A DNA stretch of 47,388 nt from JAKJGA01 sp029554345 (GCA_035395685.1 DAOPBR010000021.1:1-47388), one strand, 5' to 3'; positions 24,697 through 33,154 are shown, counted from the first letter of the stretch. The notes: generated from the sequence alone by a model not told the origin. Numbers and translations: made by a program.

Positions 24697-25676
24697 GCAA
24701 TTCTTCTATCGTAAATGAGCTTGAACTAAAAGTTATTTCAGGAGAAGAGATTAACTTTGAAGAAGCGATGGCTCTTACAAAGGAAAATTACTATTCATTA
24801 GCACGTTCTGCCGACAGAATAAGACGTCATTTTTCCGGTAATGAAATGGTTCTTTGTTCAATAATAAATGCCAAATCCGGGAAATGCCCTGAGGATTGCC
24901 GTTATTGCGCTCAGTCTTCACATTATTCCACAAATATTAGCGAATATCCATTAATTTCTTATGAGGAAATACTTCCACAAGCTTTAAAGATGCGATCGTT
25001 AGGTGTTGAACGGTTTTCTATTGTAACAAGCGGACGCGCGCTTAATGATGAAGAATTTAAATCTGTCTGCAATATTGTATCATCTCTTGTTCGAGATACC
25101 GGAATGACTATCTGTGCTTCAATCGGTTTTATGTCAATGGAAAGAGCGGTCAAATTAAAAAACTCAGGTCTTTCTCTTTATCACCATAATCTTGAAACGA
25201 ATAATTCATATTTTTCAAAAATATGTTCAACTCATTCTCATAAAGAAAAGCTGGAAACTATAAATAATATTCGATCGGCGGGCATTGAACTATGTATCGG
25301 CGGAATAATAGGTCTCGGTGAGACTTGGAGTGACCGTGCCTCATTTGCATTTGAAATTAAATCGCTTGATCCGCAATCAGTTCCAATCAATATTCTTTCT
25401 CCGATTGAAGGGACACCGTTATTTGGAATAAATCCTATATCTCCGGAAGACATCATCAAGACAACTTCTCTTTTTCGTTTCATCATGCCGCGGACAAATA
25501 TCCGTTATGCCGGCGGAAGAATGAATCTTGGCAGTCTCCATGATCAAGGAATACTCTCCGGAATTAATGGTTTAATGATAGGTGATTTTCTGACTACTCA
25601 AGGCAGATCCGTAAATGATGATATTTCCATGCTTGAATCAATGGGCTTTATATACAAGAGTCCTCAAGAAACCTGA
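24693..25676 (+). CDS. bioB: Biotin synthase
   Basis: 327 residues. Start set at ATG 24693, overlapping the upstream stop; earlier in-frame codons lie within the neighbouring gene. Radical-SAM enzyme inserting sulfur into dethiobiotin. The cluster cysteines are Cys65, Cys69 and Cys72 in Cys-Pro-Glu-Asp-Cys-Arg-Tyr-Cys, followed by Ala-Gln-Ser-Ser. Other family marks: His-His-Asn-Leu-Glu-Thr, Gly-Gly-Ile-Ile-Gly-Leu-Gly-Glu, Asn-Ile-Leu-Ser-Pro-Ile-Glu-Gly-Thr-Pro and a closing Gly-Asp-Phe-Leu-Thr-Thr-Gln-Gly. No other biotin genes are present. Confidence 0.95.
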   Translation: MSNSSIVNELELKVISGEEINFEEAMALTKENYYSLARSADRIRRHFSGNEMVLCSIINAKSGKCPEDCRYCAQSSHYSTNISEYPLISYEEILPQALKMRSLGVERFSIVTSGRALNDEEFKSVCNIVSSLVRDTGMTICASIGFMSMERAVKLKNSGLSLYHHNLETNNSYFSKICSTHSHKEKLETINNIRSAGIELCIGGIIGLGETWSDRASFAFEIKSLDPQSVPINILSPIEGTPLFGINPISPEDIIKTTSLFRFIMPRTNIRYAGGRMNLGSLHDQGILSGINGLMIGDFLTTQGRSVNDDISMLESMGFIYKSPQET

Positions 25677-25697
25677 GAAAGCAGTATCTTAAGATAA

Positions 25698-26042
25698 TCA
25701 GGCAAGCAGAGGGCCCAGGGATGTCTTGTCAGATAGAAGATGGAGGTGAGTATGATAAACTTCCTGCATCGAACAGCCGCCGCTATTTATGATTATTCTA
25801 TATCCGTCTTTTGCAAAACCCTGTAAATCGGCAATTTCTTTTGCAGCAAGAAAGAGATCGGCGAAAATGTGTGAATTATCGGCTGTTGTTGATGATACAT
25901 TTTCCGTATGGGTTCTATGAATGAGGAGAAGATGTACTGCAGCCTGCGGACGTATGTCTTTAAAAGCTACGACATTGGCATTCTCGTAAACTATTTCTGA
26001 TTTTATTTCTTTTGAAGCAATTTTGCAGAATAAGCAGTCCAT
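25698..26042 (-). CDS. HIT-family nucleotide-binding hydrolase
   Basis: 114 residues, convergent with bioB. Opens with the typical Asp-Cys-Leu-Phe-Cys-Lys-Ile and has Val-Ala-Phe-Lys-Asp-Ile-Arg-Pro-Gln-Ala near residue 27. The histidine triad is Tyr-His-Thr-His-Leu-His-Leu near the C-terminus. HINT-type members hydrolyse purine nucleoside phosphoramidates. The Ser-Gly-Gly-Cys before the triad replaces the more usual Glu-Ala-Gly-Gln. Ribosome binding site GGAGGA precedes ATG 26042 on the minus strand. Confidence 0.9.
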   Translation of the reverse strand: MDCLFCKIASKEIKSEIVYENANVVAFKDIRPQAAVHLLLIHRTHTENVSSTTADNSHIFADLFLAAKEIADLQGFAKDGYRIIINSGGCSMQEVYHTHLHLLSDKTSLGPLLA

Positions 26043-26107
26043 GAATCCTCCGAAAAAATAATTGCCAAAATAAGCCGAGTTAGATTGAATCCAATAAAAG
26101 GGTTGTT

Positions 26108-26545
26108 ATGAAGCTTTGTAAAGCAATAAAAATTCCGGTTATTGCAGTGTTTTTTCTGTCGGTTTTTTCAACCGGATTTCTTGCGAGAAAAATTATGCCG
26201 GAAGGAATTGTTTATATACTTCGCAATGGAAGTTCTGAAATTGCTTCTATATCGAATAAGCTTTATTCAAGTGATCCATTGGATAGAGTTGCCGGATATG
26301 CTGCATTATCCGAAATCGGTGCGGATACAGGTAATTTTTTAGATAAAAGAATTTCCATTGAACATGATGTTTATATGAAACGTATTCTTATCATGTGCAG
26401 AATCTCAGCTATGAGTGATGAGTCAGCATTAAAGTATCTTGACACTTTGGATGCTGATATTGAATTAAAAAATGAAATTGAATCTATAAAAAAGAACATT
26501 TCACGCGGAAGAATTAATTTCACTGAAATGAAAATAAGGCTGTAA
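26108..26545 (+). CDS. Hypothetical protein with N-terminal signal or anchor
   Basis: 145 residues. A Lys-rich N-terminus and a hydrophobic helix at about 8-27 suggest export or anchoring. The rest is helical, with a HEAT-like segment (Ser-Asp-Pro-Leu-Asp-Arg-Val-Ala-Gly-Tyr-Ala-Ala-Leu-Ser-Glu-Ile-Gly). The C-terminus is basic. It is one base upstream of proA and so probably co-transcribed with the proA-nadD group. No family recognised. Confidence 0.6.
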   Translation: MKLCKAIKIPVIAVFFLSVFSTGFLARKIMPEGIVYILRNGSSEIASISNKLYSSDPLDRVAGYAALSEIGADTGNFLDKRISIEHDVYMKRILIMCRISAMSDESALKYLDTLDADIELKNEIESIKKNISRGRINFTEMKIRL

Positions 26546-26546
26546 T

Positions 26547-27794
26547 ATGGATAAAACTTCTTATGTATCGGATATCTGCTCAAGGGCAAAAAAATCTTCA
26601 CGGGAAATATCACTGTTAGCTGAAAAAAAGAAAAACGAAATGCTAATGTCGCTATCTTCAGCTTTGAGGAAAGAAAAAGATTTCATTATAGAAGAAAATT
26701 CTAAGGATTTGATTTTTGCCAAAGATTCGGGTCTGTCATCGGCAATGATAGACAGACTTTCTCTTGATGAAAAGAGAATTGATTCATTGGCGAAATCAGT
26801 AGAATTTATTGCTTCACTTGCGAATCCTGTCGGATCTGTTGAAAACATGAAAATAATGCCAAGCGGCATACGTGTCGGTCAGATGAGAGTACCTGTTGGA
26901 GTAGTGATGGTAATATATGAGGCAAGACCGAATGTTACCGTGGATATAGCTTCTCTTTGTCTGAAAAGCGGAAACGTCGCAATTTTACGCGGAGGCAAAG
27001 AGGCAATTAATTCTAATAAGGTATTGTATTCCATTGCGAAAAAAGTTTTTTCACAATATGTATCGTCTGAACCGTTATTTCTTGTTGATGATCTTGATTA
27101 CGCAGTTGTAGATATTCTTTTGAAGCAGAATATGAATATTGACATTGTTATTCCCCGCGGCGGTGAAAAGCTCATTAAAACTGTTTCAGAAAAATCTTTG
27201 ATACCGGTTATTAAACATGATAAGGGTCTTTGTCATTTGTTTATTGACGAAAGTGCTGAAAAGCAGATGGCGATTGATATAGTCGTAAACGGAAAAGTTC
27301 AGCGTCCGGGAGTCTGCAATGCTGTAGAAACTATATTGGTCCACCGTAATTTTCCTTGCATAGCAGAACTTCTGTCTGCTTTGAAAGATAATAATGTCGA
27401 GATACGAGGAGATGAATATCTCCGTTCAATAGACTCCGGCGTCAAACTTGCTTCTTCGGAAGACTATAACACTGAATATCTTGATTTGATTTGTTCGGCC
27501 AAAACAGTTGATTCCATAGACGAAGCGATTGAACATATTGCTTTGCATTCTTCTAATCATTCGGAAGCGATTGTAACAACAAATTATTTCAACGCGGAAA
27601 GATTTATTGCTGAAGTTGATTCTTCGGCCGTTCTGGTAAACGCATCAACGCGTTTTCACGACGGAGGCGAATTCGGTCTAGGTGCAGAGGTCGGAATATC
27701 GACGCAAAAACTTCATGCCCGCGGGGCAATGGGAATGCAGGGACTTACGTGTCTCAAATACATTGTTTACGGAACGGGGCAGATTAGATCTTGA
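26547..27794 (+). CDS. proA: Gamma-glutamyl phosphate reductase
   Basis: 415 residues, normal length. NADPH-dependent second step of proline synthesis, giving glutamate semialdehyde. Catalytic Cys257 lies in Lys-Val-Gln-Arg-Pro-Gly-Val-Cys-Asn-Ala. Other family marks: Pro-Val-Gly-Val-Val-Met-Val-Ile-Tyr-Glu-Ala-Arg-Pro-Asn-Val-Thr, a Leu-Arg-Gly-Gly-Lys-Glu-Ala motif and Phe-Gly-Leu-Gly-Ala-Glu-Val-Gly-Ile-Ser near the end. No proB gene is in the window. nadD starts inside its stop. Confidence 0.96.
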   Translation: MDKTSYVSDICSRAKKSSREISLLAEKKKNEMLMSLSSALRKEKDFIIEENSKDLIFAKDSGLSSAMIDRLSLDEKRIDSLAKSVEFIASLANPVGSVENMKIMPSGIRVGQMRVPVGVVMVIYEARPNVTVDIASLCLKSGNVAILRGGKEAINSNKVLYSIAKKVFSQYVSSEPLFLVDDLDYAVVDILLKQNMNIDIVIPRGGEKLIKTVSEKSLIPVIKHDKGLCHLFIDESAEKQMAIDIVVNGKVQRPGVCNAVETILVHRNFPCIAELLSALKDNNVEIRGDEYLRSIDSGVKLASSEDYNTEYLDLICSAKTVDSIDEAIEHIALHSSNHSEAIVTTNYFNAERFIAEVDSSAVLVNASTRFHDGGEFGLGAEVGISTQKLHARGAMGMQGLTCLKYIVYGTGQIRS

Positions 27795-28360
27795 AAATAG
27801 GAATTTTCGGCGGTTCGTTTGATCCCGTTCACAAAGCTCATGTAAAGGCCGCTCTGGAAGTCAAAGAAGAATTCGGACTTGATAGGATAATTTTTGTTCC
27901 GCTGAAAAAACCTGTCCATAAGTCTGAATGTTCTGCATCACCTGATGACAGGGTTAAAATGCTTTCCCTTGCTATCGGCAGTTATCCTTTTTTTTCTATT
28001 AGCCTTGACGAAATACAAAGGGAAACTTCATCATATACAGTTGAAACACTTTCACATTATCATGTTAAATACAGTGATAGTGAATTGTATTTCATAACAG
28101 GCAGTGACTCTTTTAATACATTTGACAGCTGGCGGAATCCTGAACGGATAGTTCAGCTGGCTAATATTATAGTTTTAAACAGACCCGGATTTGAAATAGA
28201 CGAAAAACTTGTTATCAAGTATGGAAAAGTTTATAAGGCAAAAAATAGTTTTATTGAAATCAGTTCTTCGCTGATAAGAAGCGGCGACGGACACAATTAT
28301 CTAGATGAAAATGTTTACGAATATATAAAGATGAAGGGGTTGTACAAAATTGGGAGCTAA
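27791..28360 (+). CDS. nadD: Nicotinate-nucleotide adenylyltransferase
   Basis: 189 residues from a TTG start overlapping the proA stop; this start gives the family opening Lys-Ile-Gly-Ile-Phe-Gly-Gly-Ser-Phe-Asp-Pro-Val-His, the nucleotidyltransferase motif. Later comes Thr-Gly-Ser-Asp-Ser-Phe, and the C-terminal Ile-Ser-Ser-Ser-Leu-Ile-Arg. It makes deamido-NAD from nicotinate mononucleotide and ATP. The order nadD, LCP protein, rsfS is found in several bacteria, Leptospira among them from memory. Confidence 0.94.
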   Translation: MKIGIFGGSFDPVHKAHVKAALEVKEEFGLDRIIFVPLKKPVHKSECSASPDDRVKMLSLAIGSYPFFSISLDEIQRETSSYTVETLSHYHVKYSDSELYFITGSDSFNTFDSWRNPERIVQLANIIVLNRPGFEIDEKLVIKYGKVYKAKNSFIEISSSLIRSGDGHNYLDENVYEYIKMKGLYKIGS

Positions 28361-29441
28361 AAGAGCAGTAGTATTAATAATTCTTATAGTAGCCGTTATT
28401 ATTGGTTTTTGCAGTTACAGAAGAAGTTCACGTAATGCCGTTGATAAAATATTATCTGAAAAGCAACTGGTAAGCATTCTTATATGCGGTGGGAATAAAT
28501 TTAATGATAATAAACACCGTTTTAACTGTGTACTTACAATAAATACTGAAACAAAACGCGCAGGAATTGTTTTTCTTCCTCCGAATTTTGCCATAGATAT
28601 AGATGATGACGGAAACGCCGTCAAGCTTGAAGACGTTGATGTACGTGATTTCTCGGATATGAGCAGGGCTTTTTATAAATCGTTTAAAATTAAACCCCAG
28701 TTTTATGCCGTTTTTTATGCGCCGGATGCGCGTAAAATCACTAACATTGTTGAAGGTATAGACATATTTTTACCGGAAAGTTCTGCCGCAGTTCATTCCT
28801 CTGTATATGGAATGAATTATCTTGATGGTGAGAAAATAATGAATTTCATCAATATGAATGATTCTATTTATTCAAAGTATGACAGGCTTCAGGATATTTT
28901 TCTGACTCTTTTTGAAAAAAGAGAAATGTATATGAAGTTTATGAATAAATATACTGCAAATGAAATCAGAAAATCAATCGTAACAAATCTGCAGAATAAT
29001 GAAATAATTTCAATCGCAGATATTCTTTCTTCGTGCGAAGAGCTGAATTGCATTAATCTTCCGGGAAGAGTTTCTGATGACGGTATGTTTTCTGCAGATG
29101 AAATATCCTTTAAGATGTATGAAGATACTTTTTTACGCTGGCTTATTGTCAAAGAAAAAAATGCTCCGAATATTCGTGTAAAGATTTTAAACGCAACCGA
29201 TATCCCGGGACTTGCCAAAAGGGTTCGGAGTGCTCTGATGCGGGAAGGAATCAGTGTAATTGAATTCGGAACTCATCAGATGAATAATCTGGAAGAATCT
29301 GTTATAATTAGCAATAAGGGCAACAATAATGATATAAAACTTGTTTCTGAGTTAACCGGAATTAAAAAAGTATATCATTCAGTTGACAGCACTCAGGTAT
29401 ATGATCTTACAATTTTGGTCGGCAAAGATATGGTGAAATAA
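28350..29441 (+). CDS. LytR-CpsA-Psr family protein with LytR_C domain
   Basis: 363 residues from a TTG start overlapping nadD by 11 bases. N-terminal membrane helix (about 5-22), then an LCP-like extracytoplasmic domain (about 40-225; Ser-Ile-Leu-Ile-Cys-Gly-Gly near 46, Phe-Leu-Pro-Pro-Asn-Phe-Ala-Ile). The C-terminal 90 residues match LytR_C (Val-Lys-Ile-Leu-Asn-Ala-Thr-Asp-Ile-Pro-Gly-Leu-Ala). The Arg-rich phosphate-binding positions of active LCP transferases are hard to see (Lys-Tyr-Asp-Arg is present), so glycopolymer-transferase activity is uncertain. Part of the nadD-rsfS operon. Confidence 0.8.
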   Translation: MGAKRAVVLIILIVAVIIGFCSYRRSSRNAVDKILSEKQLVSILICGGNKFNDNKHRFNCVLTINTETKRAGIVFLPPNFAIDIDDDGNAVKLEDVDVRDFSDMSRAFYKSFKIKPQFYAVFYAPDARKITNIVEGIDIFLPESSAAVHSSVYGMNYLDGEKIMNFINMNDSIYSKYDRLQDIFLTLFEKREMYMKFMNKYTANEIRKSIVTNLQNNEIISIADILSSCEELNCINLPGRVSDDGMFSADEISFKMYEDTFLRWLIVKEKNAPNIRVKILNATDIPGLAKRVRSALMREGISVIEFGTHQMNNLEESVIISNKGNNNDIKLVSELTGIKKVYHSVDSTQVYDLTILVGKDMVK

Positions 29442-29443
29442 TA

Positions 29444-29776
29444 ATGCTTGATACGTTTTCAATTGCAGAAAAGTGCAAATCAGTACTTATAGATAAAAAA
29501 TCATCTGATGTACTTCTTCTTGATGTCAGGAAGATTAATTCTTATCTTGATTATCTTGTCATTGCAACGTCAAGTTCAAAGCTTCATTCGAGAGCTCTTG
29601 CCCGTGAAATAAGATCAACTCTTGCAGAATATGAAACCGTTAAACCTCGTCATTTTGACGATGAATCAGAATGGATTCTTATCGATTTCGGTTTTGTTAC
29701 AGTCAATATTTTTACTTACGAAGCCAGAGAGTTTTATTCACTTGAAAAACTTTGGGGTGATGCCGCAAAATTATGA
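29444..29776 (+). CDS. rsfS: Ribosomal silencing factor RsfS
   Basis: 110 residues, normal family length, two bases after the LCP gene. It binds uL14 on the large ribosomal subunit and blocks subunit joining under starvation. Family features: Ile-Asn-Ser-Tyr-Leu-Asp-Tyr-Leu-Val-Ile-Ala-Thr in the centre, Ser-Glu-Trp-Ile-Leu-Ile-Asp-Phe-Gly, and Arg-Glu-Phe-Tyr-Ser-Leu-Glu-Lys-Leu-Trp-Gly-Asp-Ala near the end. The next gene overlaps its stop by 4 bases. Confidence 0.94.
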   Translation: MLDTFSIAEKCKSVLIDKKSSDVLLLDVRKINSYLDYLVIATSSSKLHSRALAREIRSTLAEYETVKPRHFDDESEWILIDFGFVTVNIFTYEAREFYSLEKLWGDAAKL

Positions 29777-31158
29777 ATATGCGGAGAAAAATTCTTATCG
29801 CTGATGATGACCGCGGTGTAAGAGAAATACTTAAACATGTTCTTTCTGATAATTATTCCGTACATGATGTTTCGTGCGGAGAGGATGCTGTAAAAGAACT
29901 AACAACCGGTGCGTATGAAATACTATTTCTTGATTTGTCCATGCCGGGCATGGACGGACTGGATGTTCTTAATTCACTTAAGCAGAATAATATTGAAGTC
30001 GACGCGGTGATAATATCGGCCTCAAATGATCTAGAAAAAGCCGTTCAGGCAATGAAGTTAGGTGCATATGATTATATTGCAAAGCCGATTGACGTTGAAA
30101 AAATAAAACTGATTGCCAGAAATATTTCTGATAAGCTCAGCCTGAAAAATGAAGTTTTCGAACTCAGAAAAAAAGTAAGTGACGGATTCAGATTTTCATC
30201 AGTCATTTCCGTTTCACCAGCAATGAAGAAATTATTTTCTCTATTAAACAGAGTAATTGATACAGATATCACAATTCTTATTTCCGGCGAAAGCGGAACC
30301 GGAAAAGGCTTACTTGCCGATGCGGTTCATTTTAATAGCAATAGGTCGCTTTTTCCTTTCAGAAGTCTTGACTGCAGCACAATTCCAAAGGATTTAATTG
30401 AAAGCGAACTTTTCGGCCATGAAAAAGGCGCTTTTACAGGGGCTCATTCGCGTAAAATAGGGAAGTTTGAACTTGCAGACAAAGGGACGCTTTTTCTTGA
30501 CGAAGTCGGCAATTTATCTTTTGATGTTCAGGCAAAACTTCTAAAAGTGCTTCAGGAAAAACGTTTTGAAAGGCTTGGCGGAAACGAAGTTGTTGAAGTT
30601 AATACAAGGATAATTTCAGCATCCAATAAAAATTTAAAAACGCTCGTATCAGAAGGTAAATTCCGCGAGGATTTATATTACCGATTAAATGTTTTTCCGG
30701 TAGAAATTCCTCCGCTCAGACAACGCCGCGAGGATATTCCTGTACTGATAAATTATTTTCTAACCAAATTTAATTCAGAATACGGGCGTGATGTTGTTTT
30801 CTCAGATAAAGCTGTAGATTTTTTCTGTAAATATGAATGGCCTGGAAATGTCAGAGAACTAGAGAACGCGATGCGAAGAATTGTTTTAATTTCCGTCGGA
30901 AAAGAAATATCAGCAGAATATATTAAAAGTATTTTTGACCATATTTCACAGGATAATATTGATATTCCGCAAGCAAATATTAAATCAAATTATCAAACTC
31001 TTGATGAAGTGGAAAAAAAGGCAATTCTAGAGTCTTTGAGGTTAAATTCTTTTAATATAAGTAAAACTTCATCAGTATTAGGAATATCAAGAAAAACCCT
31101 TCATAATAAGCTTAGAGCATACGGTATTTCTGTGGAGAAAAAAATTGCAGAAGAATAA
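29773..31158 (+). CDS. NtrC-family sigma54-dependent response regulator
   Basis: 461 residues. Receiver with phosphorylation site Asp54 in Leu-Asp-Leu-Ser-Met-Pro. AAA+ domain with Walker A GESGTGKG at 172-179, the sigma54-contacting GAFTGA loop at 219-224, Walker B Gly-Thr-Leu-Phe-Leu-Asp-Glu-Val, and the arginine-finger region Phe-Arg-Glu-Asp-Leu-Tyr-Tyr-Arg-Leu-Asn-Val. The C-terminus has a Fis-type helix-turn-helix (Asn-Ile-Ser-Lys-Thr-Ser-Ser-Val-Leu-Gly-Ile-Ser-Arg-Lys-Thr-Leu). It should activate sigma54 promoters. No cognate kinase is adjacent, and no clear -24/-12 promoter was found in this window. Confidence 0.95.
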   Translation: MNMRRKILIADDDRGVREILKHVLSDNYSVHDVSCGEDAVKELTTGAYEILFLDLSMPGMDGLDVLNSLKQNNIEVDAVIISASNDLEKAVQAMKLGAYDYIAKPIDVEKIKLIARNISDKLSLKNEVFELRKKVSDGFRFSSVISVSPAMKKLFSLLNRVIDTDITILISGESGTGKGLLADAVHFNSNRSLFPFRSLDCSTIPKDLIESELFGHEKGAFTGAHSRKIGKFELADKGTLFLDEVGNLSFDVQAKLLKVLQEKRFERLGGNEVVEVNTRIISASNKNLKTLVSEGKFREDLYYRLNVFPVEIPPLRQRREDIPVLINYFLTKFNSEYGRDVVFSDKAVDFFCKYEWPGNVRELENAMRRIVLISVGKEISAEYIKSIFDHISQDNIDIPQANIKSNYQTLDEVEKKAILESLRLNSFNISKTSSVLGISRKTLHNKLRAYGISVEKKIAEE

Positions 31159-31299
31159 TTATTTCCTGAGAAGTTCCTTTATCTCATTTATTCCATTAAT
31201 TATAACTTTATATTCTTTTGAAGATTCATCAAAATAATTTAAATGCTTATAGAAATATTTAAGTTGTTCATCGATTAATAGTTTTTGTTTTGAGCTCAT
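31159..31299 (-). CDS. Small 46-residue hypothetical protein
   Basis: 46 codons on the minus strand, its stop directly abutting the stop of the NtrC-type gene. GGAGAA (plus-strand 31304-31309) precedes ATG 31299 with good spacing. The product is charged and helical (starts Met-Ser-Ser-Lys-Gln-Lys-Leu-Leu, contains Tyr-Phe-Tyr-Lys-His-Leu), without membrane helix or Cys. No family recognised. It mirrors the 46-residue gene at 12612-12752 in length, strand and position, though the sequences do not look alike. Confidence 0.6.
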   Translation of the reverse strand: MSSKQKLLIDEQLKYFYKHLNYFDESSKEYKVIINGINEIKELLRK

Positions 31300-31413
31300 G
31301 ATTTCTCCGTCAGATTAGCTGCTACGATTATTTATCGGCAATATGCTTGATAATATAATCAGGTTTTTACTGTTTAATAATTTTTACTTGACGAAAAATA
31401 ATATACTATACAT

Positions 31414-32568
31414 ATGTGCTGTATGGGGCTTAATGTTTTACATGCGGATATTGACTCTTTTTTTGCATCAGTTGAGCAAGTAGAAAATCCTTCATATCGC
31501 AATCGACCTGTTATTGTCGGAGCTGACCCTATGGGTGGGGCGGGACGCGGTGTTGTAAGTACCGCTTCATATGAAGCGCGCAAATTCGGAATAAGATCTG
31601 CTATGCCTATATCAAAAGCATATTATATCTGCCCTAACGGAATATTTGTCAGACCAAATATGAATCTGTATTCAGCATATTCTGAGCGCGTGATGAATAT
31701 TTTTAGAAAATATTCCCCGTCAATTGAACAGATAAGTGTAGACGAGGCTTTTATTGACGTATCGGGAGTTTCAAAGTTGTTCGGCAATGCTGTTTCAATT
31801 GCTCAAAAAATACGAGATGATGTAAAAAATGAAACCTCGCTAACAGTTTCAATCGGCATCGCGTCAAACAAGGCATGTGCGAAAATTGCCTCAGATATAA
31901 ATAAGCCGGACGGACTTACGGTATGTCCTTTGGGTATGGAAAGAGATTTTATATCAGATCTTGATATTACAAGACTTTGGGGTGTAGGCAAGAAGTGTGC
32001 TGATAAACTTAGAAATATAGGGATTAATAAAATAGGTGAAATAGCAAACAGAAGATGTGAAGAGTTTGTATCGATATTCGGCAGTAACGGTTATCGCATC
32101 TGGATGCTTTCTAATGGAATAGACGGAGAATCCGTTTCTGAATGTGATGAAATTAAATCAATAAGCAAAGAACACACTTTCCAGGCAGATACTGATTCAA
32201 CTGAATTATTAACATCGACAATTAGAAGTATGGCTGATTATGTAACAAGGGATGCCAGAAAAAATTTATTAAAATATAAAACAGTTTCAATAAAATTGCG
32301 TTTCTCTGATTTTACGACCATTACCAGATCAGAAACTTTTAGCGATTATTTTGATGATTATGCGACCGCTAAGAGCAGTGCGGAAAAACTTCTACGGGCA
32401 AATATTTCATCCAGAAAAATAAGACTTATAGGATTATCAATATCAAATTTTTCAGAAGATATTCAGAATACACTTTTTGAAAATACGGAAAATATATTAA
32501 AAACCGATATGTTGATTGATAAGCTCAAAATAAAATATGGGGAAAAAATAGGAAGATGCGGAGTTTGA
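31414..32568 (+). CDS. dinB: DNA polymerase IV (Y family)
   Basis: 384 residues; start at ATG 31414 or, three codons on, ATG 31423. Error-prone translesion polymerase. Catalytic acids lie in His-Ala-Asp-Ile-Asp-Ser-Phe-Phe-Ala-Ser-Val-Glu and Ser-Val-Asp-Glu-Ala-Phe-Ile-Asp-Val-Ser; a helix-hairpin-helix thumb (Leu-Trp-Gly-Val-Gly-Lys-Lys) and little-finger domain follow. The C-terminus lacks an obvious beta-clamp peptide. No Shine-Dalgarno precedes either ATG; a TATACT at 31402-31407 would place transcription start near the first ATG, so a leaderless mRNA is possible. No LexA box seen. Confidence 0.93.
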   Translation: MCCMGLNVLHADIDSFFASVEQVENPSYRNRPVIVGADPMGGAGRGVVSTASYEARKFGIRSAMPISKAYYICPNGIFVRPNMNLYSAYSERVMNIFRKYSPSIEQISVDEAFIDVSGVSKLFGNAVSIAQKIRDDVKNETSLTVSIGIASNKACAKIASDINKPDGLTVCPLGMERDFISDLDITRLWGVGKKCADKLRNIGINKIGEIANRRCEEFVSIFGSNGYRIWMLSNGIDGESVSECDEIKSISKEHTFQADTDSTELLTSTIRSMADYVTRDARKNLLKYKTVSIKLRFSDFTTITRSETFSDYFDDYATAKSSAEKLLRANISSRKIRLIGLSISNFSEDIQNTLFENTENILKTDMLIDKLKIKYGEKIGRCGV

Positions 32569-32578
32569 AAATTTTCCG

Positions 32579-32607
32579 TTGACTATATATACAAAAAATA
32601 TTATTCT
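32579..32607 (+). promoter_or_regulatory. Promoter of the ferredoxin gene, with 5-prime UTR hairpin
   Basis: TTGACT (32579-32584), 17-base spacer, TATTCT (32602-32607). The predicted transcript begins with a 6-bp GC-rich hairpin (32612-32617 with 32626-32631), which may protect the 5-prime end. Confidence 0.65.
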
Positions 32608-32642
32608 TTTATTGCGCTTTTTTCTGCGCAAACGGAGGCTTT

Positions 32643-32816
32643 ATGGCATATTTCATCACGGAACAATGTGTTAATTGCGGAGTCTGTGAACCTGAGTGTC
32701 CTGTTAATGCTATTAGGGAAAATGCAGACAAGAGGATTATTGATTCTGATAAGTGTACTGAATGCGGAATATGCGCGTCAGTATGTCCTGTTCAGGCGAT
32801 TGAACCTCCAAAATAA
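32643..32816 (+). CDS. 2[4Fe-4S] ferredoxin
   Basis: 57 residues. GGAGG sits just upstream of ATG 32643. Two complete Cys-x-x-Cys-x-x-Cys-x-x-x-Cys-Pro motifs: the first begins Cys-Val-Asn-Cys-Gly-Val-Cys-Glu-Pro-Glu-Cys-Pro, the second Cys-Thr-Glu-Cys-Gly-Ile-Cys-Ala-Ser-Val-Cys-Pro. Such clostridial-type ferredoxins carry low-potential electrons for pyruvate oxidoreductase, hydrogenase or radical-SAM enzymes, which suits anaerobic or microaerophilic life. It has its own promoter and is a single gene. Confidence 0.95.
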   Translation: MAYFITEQCVNCGVCEPECPVNAIRENADKRIIDSDKCTECGICASVCPVQAIEPPK

Positions 32817-32819
32817 AGT

Positions 32820-32847
32820 TTGACAATAGAATATACGATTTTAGGTT
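32820..32847 (+). promoter_or_regulatory. Possible promoter of rpsU
   Basis: Consensus TTGACA (32820-32825) with a weak TAGGTT (32842-32847) after 16 bases, about 22 bases before the rpsU start. The -35 is exact, the -10 poor. Confidence 0.4.
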
Positions 32848-32869
32848 TAACCAAAAGGATGTGATAAAA

Positions 32870-33145
32870 ATGCCAAGTCCGTTATTAGTTAACGTGATCG
32901 AAGGCGATCTCGAAAAAGCGTTCAAAAATCTAAAGAAAAAAATGGCTCTCGAAGGTATCTTCAAAGAACTCAAAAGAAGAAGATATTACGAGAAACCGTC
33001 TGAAGAGAAAAAACGCAAAAGAGAAGAAGCTGAGAGAAGAAGACTTAAAAAAATGCGCCGCATGGCGGTGCAGGGAAAAGTCAAGAAATTCTCAGGGCCT
33101 GCGGGTAAATCTTTCGGCAGAGGTTCTGCCGACAAAGGGGAATAG
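32870..33145 (+). CDS. rpsU: Ribosomal protein bS21
   Basis: 91 residues from ATG 32870 with AAGGAT upstream; a GTG at 32861 is less likely. Typical bS21 core: Val-Ile-Glu-Gly-Asp-Leu-Glu-Lys-Ala-Phe-Lys-x-Leu-Lys-Lys-Lys, Glu-Leu-Lys-Arg-Arg-Arg-Tyr-Tyr-Glu-Lys-Pro, then an Arg/Lys-rich run. The C-terminal 25 residues, rich in Gly, Ser and Lys, extend beyond the roughly 70 residues of the E. coli protein. Small-subunit protein aiding mRNA start selection. Followed by a strong terminator. Confidence 0.94.
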   Translation: MPSPLLVNVIEGDLEKAFKNLKKKMALEGIFKELKRRRYYEKPSEEKKRKREEAERRRLKKMRRMAVQGKVKKFSGPAGKSFGRGSADKGE

Positions 33146-33154
33146 TCCCGACTG

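Noticed and set aside
27791..27794. Later ATG start for nadD
   Set aside because: The TTG start gives the conserved nucleotidyltransferase opening; later starts would remove the Gly-Gly-Ser-Phe-Asp-Pro motif.
29773..31158. A sigma54 promoter controlled by the NtrC-type regulator nearby
   Set aside because: No GG/GC pair at -24/-12 spacing with TGGCAC and TTGCA character was found in the intergenic regions.
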